This document shows positions 10,396-17,726 of a stretch of 34,407 nucleotides of DNA, piece by piece. The stretch is from Sphingobium sp. Ant17 (GTDB lineage Bacteria > Pseudomonadota > Alphaproteobacteria > Sphingomonadales > Sphingomonadaceae), in the NCBI RefSeq assembly GCF_000588875.1, contig NZ_JEMV01000044.1:69-34475 (forward strand). Reading direction: 5' to 3'. The position numbers were made by a program, and so were the translations under genes. The notes beneath the pieces are model-generated. The model searched no databases, was not told the origin of the DNA, and saw nothing but the letters and a program-made list of their open reading frames with translations. Positions within the stretch are counted from its first letter, which is position 1; the number at the start of each line of letters is the position of its first letter.

Positions 10396-11869
10396 TTAGT
10401 CGATGGCACATCGCCCCAATGCATGCAGCACGTTACGCGCCTCCTCCTCATCCAAGCTGGCAAAGCCCAGACGCAGGCCACGTTCCGCTGTCATCGGCGG
10501 TATAACTGTGTGAAGATGCAAAGCTTAGACCCAAGGCGGGCGCACGCGTCTCGATCCGGTCGAGCGTGGCCGTGTCTCGGAAACGCAGCCAGAAAGCCAG
10601 CCCGCCATCGGGCATGCGATAGTCGAGCAGCCCGCCCAGCGTTTCATCAAGGCTGCGCGCGAAAGCGTCACGCCGAGCGGCATAGATTTGCGCGGTCTTG
10701 CGGATGTGGCGGCGCACCTCCCCGCTTTCGAGCAGGTGCGCCGCGACATTTTCGGTGATATGATTGCCCATGCCGTCAATCAGCGAAACCTGATAGGCTA
10801 GTGCGTCGATCACTTGTGGCGCGGCGGCGATGTAGCCGATCCGCAGCGCAGGCACGAGCAGCTTTGACATGGATCCTGCATAGATCACCCGCGCGGGCGC
10901 ATAGCTGGCCATGGGCAGGAGCGGTTGCGCGCCAAAATGAAATTCATGGTCATAATCGTCCTCGATAACCGCGAAGGCGAATTGCCGTGCCAGTTCCAAC
11001 AGGCGCAAGCGCCGATCGGGGCGCATGGAAACGGTCGTGGGGAATTGATGGTGCGGGGTGACGAAGATCGCACGCACGCGATGCTTGCGGCAGGCGCGTT
11101 CGACATCGGCGACATCGACACCATCCTCGTCCAGACCCACAGTAACGATCTTGGCCCCGCAGGCGCGGAAGGCGGCGACTGCCGGTTCGTAGGTCAGCCG
11201 CTCGACCAGCACCGCATCCCCCGGTCGGATCAGGATACGCGCTGTCAGGAACACCCCCATCTGGCTACCACGGGTGATGCAGATATGGTCGGCCCCGACC
11301 ATGAGCCCGCGCTGGCGCCGCAGCATATCGGCAATCTCCCGCCGCAGTTCGGGCGACCCGCGCGGGTCGCGATAGGAGAGGTTGTTAGCGCGGGCGGCGT
11401 CTTCCGCCACTTTGCGATACGCCCGCGCTAACAGGTCCGTCGGCAATAGGCGGCCGTCGGGAACACCTTCGTCCAACTTTCGCCAATGGCCGACGGGAAT
11501 GGCGATCGGCCGGCCGGGCGCGGCCAGGAAAGGATATTCGGTCTCATCCACGGCAATAGCAGCAGGCACGGGGAGCCGTTCAGACGCGACCGCCTCGTGG
11601 CGCGGCAGCGAGGAGGACACCATGGTCCCGCGCGTTCCGGCACTGGCCAGCCAGCCCTGCGCGATCAGTTCCTCATAGGCGGTGACGATCGTCTTGCGAT
11701 TGACATCCAGCGCGTTGGCAAGGTCGCGACTGCTGGGCAGATATTCTCCCGGCAGCAGCCGACCTCGCTCGATTTCATGGATCAGGCCATGAGCGACCTG
11801 CATATAGCGCGGGCTATCCGGTGCGATGTCCACACGCTCCTTCAGCAACAGGGTCCAGGGGCGCAGCAT
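10396..11869 (-). CDS. MocR/PdxR-type regulator (GntR HTH plus aminotransferase domain), C-terminal frameshift
   Basis: Transcription regulator with an N-terminal GntR winged helix (about residues 10-80: YMQVAHGLIHEIERG, YLPSSRDLANAL, VNRKTIVTAYEEL). It is joined to a fold-type-I aminotransferase-like domain that binds PLP, with the Schiff-base Lys in GSMSKLLVPALRIGY and the Asp in FAVIEDDYDHEFH. Reading straight through, the last codons run out of family pattern after SYTADDS and stop at 10448. One apparently extra base near 10487 is responsible. In the other frame the protein continues GLRLGFASLDEEEARNVL and stops at 10396 (restored length about 490, normal for the family). I chose the ATG at 11869, since upstream sequence overlaps the lactamase gene and is not conserved-looking. 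It lies 43 nt after the lactamase and probably regulates the genes downstream. Confidence 0.88.
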
Positions 11870-11912
11870 CGGTACAGCATGGCGGCCTCTGTTCCTGAAA
11901 TCCAGTCGCGCC

Positions 11913-12830
11913 TTACAATTCGGTTCCGGAGCGCTCACGAGCAAGGCGCTTCGCAAGCAATTCTCGTGACCGGTCGGCATAGCGGCGGCATGCGCCAGGC
12001 TTGCTATCATATCGTCCTTCGCCCGCATTATCGGGGTGCGCCGAGATTAGTATGGCGCATGGCAACGCGCGCATACGCTTGTAGCTCGCCGCAAAACCCC
12101 GGACGATGGCAGCGCTTGACGGTGCGGTGTAGCGATAGCCATCAGCCGACACCGGATTGAGGCTTGAGGCAAAGACGATCGCCTTGCAGCGCTTTGCCTC
12201 ACATGATTGCCAACTCCAACTCATGCTGCCCATCGTATGGCCCGGCGTAGCATGCGCAGTGATTGTCGTGCGGCCAAGCCTCAGCAATTCGCCATCCTTG
12301 ACCATGCGCAGGCGGGTCACGCTTGGCCAGCGGCCGCCATAGCCCAACTGCGGATCGTCTTTCGCCAGCATTCCCGCTTGCAAACCTTCAGCGCCGCGCC
12401 TGCTTGCGACCACCGTGGCACCGGTATCCCGCGCCAGGGCGGCCAACCCGCCGCCATGGTCAAAATGCGGTTCTGTACTCAGAATATATTTGATGCCTTT
12501 GGGGTGAAAGCCCAGTTTGCGGACATTGTTCAATATCGCAGGCGCCGCCTGCGGCAGCGCGCCGTCGATCAATATCAGACCATCACCTGTGTCGATCAGC
12601 GCGACGCTCAGCCCACCAAAGCCGACGAGATAACTGTTCCCGAATATCTTCTCCGGCGGCAATGGCGCGAGCCACTCCTTGGCTCGTTCTATAGCCATTG
12701 GGCGCGTTAGCGGATCGATCGTGCCCGGTCTTGGGGCATTCGCTTTCGGGGCGATCATATGCGCTGCGGCATCCCCCATGATAGGTTGCGAATCTGTGAC
12801 CAAGGCGACGAATGTCAGCATTGCGAGCAT
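11913..12830 (-). CDS. Subclass B3 metallo-beta-lactamase, Glu at the first zinc-ligand position (B3-E type)
   Basis: MBL-fold hydrolase of 305 residues, predicted periplasmic zinc beta-lactamase. A short hydrophobic N-terminus (MLAMLTFVALV) could serve export. B3 features are IFGNSYLVGFGGLSVALIDT, the metal motif EPHFDHGGG (Glu120, His122, Asp124, His125 of this protein), His198 in ATPGHTMGSMSW, SLNPVSADGYRY, and His265 in ISAHPDN. These match B3 ligands 116/118/120/121/196/263, except that 116 is Glu (codon GAA) instead of His. As I recall, B3 variants with Glu there are described as B3-E, including one from Sphingobium. GGGAG lies 7 nt before the chosen ATG; a longer reading starts inside ampR and is rejected. 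Divergent from the AmpR-type gene, so probably beta-lactam inducible. Activity is unproven; some B3-like proteins act on other lactones. Confidence 0.88.
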   Translation of the reverse strand: MLAMLTFVALVTDSQPIMGDAAAHMIAPKANAPRPGTIDPLTRPMAIERAKEWLAPLPPEKIFGNSYLVGFGGLSVALIDTGDGLILIDGALPQAAPAILNNVRKLGFHPKGIKYILSTEPHFDHGGGLAALARDTGATVVASRRGAEGLQAGMLAKDDPQLGYGGRWPSVTRLRMVKDGELLRLGRTTITAHATPGHTMGSMSWSWQSCEAKRCKAIVFASSLNPVSADGYRYTAPSSAAIVRGFAASYKRMRALPCAILISAHPDNAGEGRYDSKPGACRRYADRSRELLAKRLARERSGTEL

Positions 12831-12875
12831 GGATTGTCTCCCTTCGCCTACGGGATGCCTGTCAGGGCTGCGCGT

Positions 12876-12906
12876 GACAAAGCATGATTTCTCGACAAAG
12901 CCATGA
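12876..12906. promoter_or_regulatory. Candidate AmpR operator between the lactamase and ampR
   Basis: In the 96-nt divergent gap there is a near-perfect direct repeat, GACAAAGCATGA (12876-12887) and GACAAAGCCATGA (12894-12906), starting 18 bp apart. Between and overlapping them is the imperfect palindrome TTTCTCGACAAA (12888-12899; 10 of 12 positions symmetric around TCGA). LysR regulators bind such dyads in divergent promoters. The sequence features are visible; the operator role is inference. Confidence 0.5.
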
Positions 12907-12926
12907 GGATAATCGATGGCAAGGCT

Positions 12927-13799
12927 ATGGATCGCGCCCAACTTCCGCTCAATGCCCTGCGCGCTTTCGAGGCGGCGGCGCGGCATCTCAATTTTACGCG
13001 CGCGGCGATCGAACTGTGCGTCAGTCAGGGCGCGGTCAGCCATCAGGTCGCGCAGCTCGAACGCCGCCTCGGCACGCGCCTCTTCCACCGGCTCCCGCGC
13101 GGGCTAGCGCTCACCGACGAAGGGCACGCGCTTGTCCCGGTACTCGCTGAAGCCTTTGACCGTGTTGGCGCGACGCTCGACCAATATGCCGATGGTCGGT
13201 TCCGAGAGGTTCTGAAGGTTGGCGTCGTCGGCACGTTTGCGACCGGTTGGCTGCTTCCGCGCCTCGACGCCTTCGCCCGTGCCCATCCATCGGTCGATCT
13301 GCGCATCTCGACCAACAATAACCGTGTCGACCTGGCGGGCGAAGCGCTCGATTTCGCGATCCGCTTCGGTGATGGTGCGTGGCACGGCACGCATGCCGAA
13401 CCACTGCTGGCTGCGCCGATGGCACCCGTCTGTGCGCCTATCATTGCGGCGCGGCTGAAGATCCCCGCCGAACTCGTCCATGAACAACTGCTGCGTTCTT
13501 ACCGATCCGACGAATGGGCGCTGTGGTTCGACGCTGCTGCCGTACCCGTCCCGGTGCTACGCGGCCCCGTTTTCGATAGTTCGGCGCTGATGGCGTCGGC
13601 CGCTGGTGCTGGACTTGGTGTCGCGCTCGTCCCGCTTGCGATGTTCACCCGCGAACTGGCTTCGGAACAATTGGTGCAACCCTTTGTGGTCACGATCGAT
13701 GCCGGCCGCTACTGGCTCACGCGCCTGATATCGCGGCCCGAAAGTGAGGCGATGCGTCGCTTTCGCGATTGGCTTATGGATGAAATGGCAGCGCTCTAA
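12927..13799 (+). CDS. ampR: AmpR-type LysR-family regulator
   Basis: LysR-family activator/repressor of 290 residues that in enterobacteria senses cell-wall muropeptides and induces beta-lactamase. The N-terminal winged helix reads LNALRAFEAAARHLNFTRAA then QGAVSHQVAQLERRLGTRLF. The effector domain follows AmpR closely: VVGTFATGWLLP, STNNNRVDLAGEALDF, GDGAWHGTHAEPL, LLRSYRSDEWALW, VFDSSALM and the end RYWLTRLISRPESEAMRRF. Thr103 and Asp135, which by homology contact the muropeptide in Citrobacter AmpR, fall at the same numbers, and Tyr262 matches its Tyr264. That alignment supports the ATG at 12927 over the in-frame ATG at 12903, which would overlap the putative operator. Divergent from a B3-type lactamase, the classical ampR arrangement. 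No ampC-type gene is nearby. Intact. Confidence 0.92.
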   Translation: MDRAQLPLNALRAFEAAARHLNFTRAAIELCVSQGAVSHQVAQLERRLGTRLFHRLPRGLALTDEGHALVPVLAEAFDRVGATLDQYADGRFREVLKVGVVGTFATGWLLPRLDAFARAHPSVDLRISTNNNRVDLAGEALDFAIRFGDGAWHGTHAEPLLAAPMAPVCAPIIAARLKIPAELVHEQLLRSYRSDEWALWFDAAAVPVPVLRGPVFDSSALMASAAGAGLGVALVPLAMFTRELASEQLVQPFVVTIDAGRYWLTRLISRPESEAMRRFRDWLMDEMAAL

Positions 13800-14372
13800 C
13801 CACGCGTCCACATGTTCGGCCTGGGTCATATCAGCGCCCTTGTTCCAGTCCAGTACAGCGAAGCGGACATGGGTTTAAGGACTCTGGCGCTGCCGTCCCT
13901 CCGTCCGTTTTACTCGGTGCGCTCCGATTTGGCGAGTTGCTGTTCCAGCTAGGCGCAATATTCCGCGCCCGCGCCCGCGCCCGCGTCTGCTCTGGCAAAG
14001 GCAACCCAACGCATGCTGAAAGCGATAGAATCATTCGGTTCGTCACAGGCGCGTCACATCTTTCCCCCAGCGGGCAACGCAAGCTGGGTGGGGAAATCAA
14101 CAACCGCGGAAATGATATTTCGTTGATCATCGCGCTGAGCTGCGTGATGCATCGAGCTAAGGTTCCGGTGCAAGGCAGCATGCCGCAGCACGGGGACCGG
14201 ATCCGCCAGGAATGTCCGTCCGGCTTGGGGAGATAACAGGCGCTCAAGCGCCGCACGACACCATCATACGAGTTGCCGCAATCTCGACCTTACGCAGGGC
14301 CGGGACAGGCTGGCGCTCGCCACAAATACGCACGGCACGACGATGTCCGAACAATCTGAAAAGGGGCGAAAA
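13800..14372. other. Intergenic region after ampR with a short CGCGCC repeat
   Basis: 573 nt with no gene I can support. A 22-bp tract of CGCGCC units (3.7 copies) spans 13964-13985. On the minus strand around it, a 32-codon frame from an ATG near 14016 reads through one in-frame TAG to a coiled-coil-like end (LEQQLAKSERTE). It may be a small decayed gene but matches nothing I recognise. The right part should hold the promoter of the TBDR at 14373; I see no convincing -35/-10 pair. Confidence 0.4.
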
Positions 14373-17128
14373 ATGCAAAATGAGTTCAGCCGTTTCAAGC
14401 GCGTGACCCATCTTCTGGTCGGAGTGGCCATCGCGGCCCTGACGACGCTCCCCGCTGCGGCGCAAACGGCGCCGTCCGTTGGCACCAGCGACAACGAAGC
14501 GGGTGAGGAGATTGTGGTCTCCGGCTACCGTCGCAGCCTCGAAGAAGCGATCGACATCAAGCGCAACACCACCGGTTTTTCCGACTCGATCGTCGCGACC
14601 GACATCGCCGACTTCCCTGAACAAAATTTGTCCGAAGCGCTCCAACGCGTGCCCGGCGTCACGATCGAACGCGAACGGGGTCTTGGCACCCGGGTCAACG
14701 TCCGTGGGCTGCCAAGTGAGTTCACCTTCGTCTCGATCAACAAGCTGGCGACAGCGTCGGGTTCGGGCGGCCGCGATGTCGAGTTCGACATTTTCGCGTC
14801 CGAGCTGATCCAATCGGTCACCGTGCAGAAGTCACCGACGGCCGCCGATGAGGAAGGCGGTATCGCCGGCTCGGTTTCGATCCGCACGGCTCGTCCGTTC
14901 GACAATCCCGGCCTGCGTCTGGTCGGCAGCGTGGAGGGCGCTTACAACTCGATCTCCGAGCAGATCGACCCGAACTTCTCGTTCCTCGCCAGCAACACGT
15001 TCGGCGATTTCGGCGTGCTGGTGTCGGTGGCCAAGCAGCAGCGCACCAACCGCACCGATTCGAACTCCGGCATCAATTTCCGCCCGATCGCGCGCTGGAC
15101 CGACCGCACGGGTTCGGGCGCTGTCTATCGCGACCAAGCGATCGCCGTGCTCCAGCGCGACGCCGGCGTGACCTTCACCAATGCCGACAAGAACAAGATC
15201 GTGTTCCTCGATAAGGTCGGCGACCGCGTATATCAGAATGATCAGGACCGGCTCGGCATATCGGGATCGATCCAGTACAAGCCGAGCGAAAGCTTCAGCC
15301 TGTCGTTCGATGCTTTTGTCGGATCGCTCGACACGGTCGAGGACGAATATGACGCCGCTGGCTATTCAGCATCGAGCAACTCGACGCTGGAGACGATCCA
15401 CGAGGCGGACAAGACCACGTTGGCCGATGCCGGTATCATCGTCCTGCGCGACGTTTCCTACACCAACACCCAGCATGAATTCCTGAGCAAGGAATATATC
15501 ACCGAGACCGACTATCGTCAGTTTGGTGGCGAGATGAATTGGGAAACTGGCAACTGGAAGATCAATGCCTTGGGCGGCTATTCCGGTGCCAAGCGGTCGC
15601 TGGATTATGCCAACCTCAAGCATGTCGCCTATGCTCCGTCGCGCACCCGCTATACGGAAACTGGTGGCGAAACGATCCCGAGCGCCAACCCGCGCACGAT
15701 CGACATGTACAATGCGCCGAGCGCCTATTTGTTCGAAGCCTATGAGACCACGCGTGAGCAGATCGACGATGACAAATACGCCGCGCAACTCGACGTGAGC
15801 TATGCCTTCACCGCGTCGATCCTCAAACGGGTCAATGTCGGTGGCCGCTACACCAACAAGAGCAATCAGCGCCAATATGGCGAGGAGCGGATCCAGGGCC
15901 CGACGCGCGGCAGCACTGCCTATGTCAACGTCCTCAAGCTGGGCGACAGCCCATTGACGAACGTGATCGATATCGTCGGTGGCAAGGATTATCAGGCGCG
16001 TGACCTTAGCTGGTCGCAAATCTCCAACGAATATGCCCGCGACTTCTTTCGCCCGGACGGGTTCGTGACTCCGTTCGCCGACGCCAACTACGCCAAGGTC
16101 AAGGAAGAGACGATCGCTGGTTATGCGATGGCTGATTTCGAATTTGAAGTTGCGGTACCGGTGTTCGTCAATGTGGGCGGCCGTTACCTGCGCACCACCA
16201 TTCATTCTGAGGGCTTCCATCAGGTTCAAAACCCGAACGGCAGCACTGGGCTGACCCCGCGCCCATATCGAGCGAAGGCAGCTACGAGAAGTTCCTGCCC
16301 TCGTTGAATGTGCATGCCGAGTTGACCGACAGCCTGGTCCTGCGCGCTGCCGCCTCACAGACGCTGATCCGTCCAGCGCTGACCGACCTTGCCTACAAGC
16401 GCACGGCCAGCATTGGTAATTTCCGGTACACCGATGGCAATCCGGGCCTGAAGCCGACTTATGCGGATCAGTGGGAAATTGGCGTCGAGAAATATCTTGG
16501 CGGCGGCGGCATCCTGGCCGCATCCTATTTCTGGAAGAAGATCAAGGGCGTGGTGCAGAGCCGCCTGACCGGCGAAGTCCCGAACGTGACGGTGTACAAC
16601 GCCAATGGCACGGTCAACGGCGTTTATGATTTCGACGTCTATCAGCCGGTCAATGCTGAAGGGTCATACAAAGTCAGCGGCGTCGAGCTTAATGCGGTGA
16701 TCCCGTTCGGGATGTTCGCGGACTGGGCGGAAGGCTTTGGCGTCAATGCCAACGCCACCTTCCTTGACAGCTCGCTGACCGGCCAGTCCGATCTCGGCAT
16801 CCCGACCTCGCCAATCGGTCTCGCCGACAACACCTACAACGCCACGTTGTTCTACGACAGAGGCCCGCTTTCGCTGCGTGTGTCGTACAACCGCAAGGGT
16901 GCCTATGTGGAGCGGATCGAGCGGAACATGTATCCGGTCTATCGCGACGCCTATGGTCAGTTCGACGTCGCGGCCAGCTATCAGGTCAACCGCAATTTCC
17001 GTGTCGAGCTTCAGGGCATCAATGTGGGGAATGCGAAGACCACAGGCTATACGATGGACCCGTCCTTCCCGACGACCTATGAATTATCGGGAAGCCGTAT
17101 CAGTCTGGGCGTCCGCGCACAGTTTTGA
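14373..17128 (+). pseudogene. TonB-dependent receptor (TonB-Xanth-Caul type), one frameshift
   Basis: Outer-membrane receptor, 918 residues when restored. It has a signal peptide ending LPAAAQT and a plug with EEIVVSGYRRSLEEAIDIKR, DIADFPEQNLSEALQRVPGV, RGLGTRVNVRGLPSEFTFV and SVTVQKSPTAADEEGGIAGS, the pattern of the large Xanthomonas/Caulobacter receptor family. The barrel ends SRISLGVRAQF. The frame breaks at about 16258 in a CCCC run. One base is missing, after which the second frame continues PISSEGSYEKFLPSLNVHAE to the stop at 17128. AAGGGG 8 nt before the ATG at 14373 favours it over the ATG at 14343. It is followed closely by a phospholipase C remnant, so a phospholipid- or phosphate-related ligand is conceivable. 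Either decayed or a sequencing error. Confidence 0.88.
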
Positions 17129-17179
17129 CGTCTCGGATCGCGTGCCCTGCGGCACGCCGATCCAAATTCGGAGTCCGCC

Positions 17180-17533
17180 ATCTTCTGGCAGTTTGCCCTG
17201 CTTGCGATCGCCGCCGCCGATCCGCCCGTTCGCATCAACGACCTGGTGGTGCTTGGCACGCACAACAGTTACAAGCTGGCAATGCCGACGGCGCGCATGG
17301 ACGCGCTACGCGCTGCCGATGCCAATAGCGCCGACGCGCTGCATTATGCGCATCGGCCCCTTGTCGAGCAACTCGATGCGGGCGCGCGCCAGTTGGAACT
17401 CGATATCTGGTACGATCCCAGGGGCGGGCTCTATGCTGACGGATCGACCGACCCGGCAATGCTGCAACCCGGGTTCAAGGTCCAGCACATGGCCGAGTTC
17501 GACAACCGATCGAATTGCCTTACCCTGGTCTAA
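17180..17533 (+). pseudogene. N-terminal remnant of Ca2+-dependent phosphoinositide phospholipase C
   Basis: About 117 codons resembling the start of the bacterial Ca2+-dependent PI-PLC family. The sequence has INDLVVLGTHNSYKLAMP (catalytic-loop His and Asn), QLELDIWYDPRGG with acidic calcium-site residues, and FKVQHMAEFDNRSNCLTLV, then a stop. Family members run to roughly 350-400 residues, so two thirds are missing and nothing resembling the rest follows. The reading frame is open back to the TBDR stop at 17128 but has no ATG/GTG/TTG before a signal-peptide-like FWQFALLAIAAA. An ATC at 17180 sits 6-7 nt after GGAG, as if an ATG had mutated; the first standard start, GTG 17246, would cut into the domain. 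Probably a deletion remnant, once cotranscribed with the TBDR. Confidence 0.7.
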
Positions 17534-17557
17534 TCGTCCCCAACAAGCATTAGAATG

Positions 17558-17586
17558 TTGACAGCCTCAAAATGCCTCAATATGCA
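17558..17586 (+). promoter_or_regulatory. Candidate sigma70 promoter of the glycan-cluster TBDR
   Basis: A perfect TTGACA (17558-17563), exactly 17 nt, then TATGCA (17581-17586, 3 of 6 to TATAAT, with the first three matching). The LacI-type operator begins 3 nt later, over the expected transcription start. Geometry is visible; function is inferred. Confidence 0.6.
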
Positions 17587-17588
17587 AG

Positions 17589-17601
17589 GTTAACGTTACC
17601 A
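17589..17601 (+). promoter_or_regulatory. LacI-type operator, copy 1
   Basis: GTTAACGTTACCA. On the other strand this is TGGTAACGTTAAC, a dyad centred on CG as LacI-family regulators prefer. The identical 13-mer in opposite orientation lies at 21956-21968 before the MFS gene. A further TTAACG follows at 17602-17607. The placement just after the -10 fits repression by the nearby LacI protein. Confidence 0.65.
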
Positions 17602-17726
17602 TTAACGCGCTAAAGCTGGTGGTGAACGATGTGGTCGAGGTGTAGCCGCTTGATGCGGCACCCATGATATAAGTCATCACCAGAATATAAAAATATTATA
17701 TAAATACAATGATTTGGGAGAAGGAA

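Noticed and set aside
12831..13088. 86-codon N-terminal extension of the metallo-beta-lactamase
   Set aside because: It would start inside ampR on the opposite strand and delete the divergent promoter; the ATG at 12830 has a good ribosome-binding site and fits the family.
13557..13829. 90-codon minus-strand frame overlapping the ampR 3' end
   Set aside because: Most of it is antisense to conserved AmpR codons; no family resemblance.
15366..16523. 385-codon minus-strand frame
   Set aside because: Antisense to the frameshifted TBDR, whose plug and barrel motifs are unmistakable; the composition is a GC artefact.
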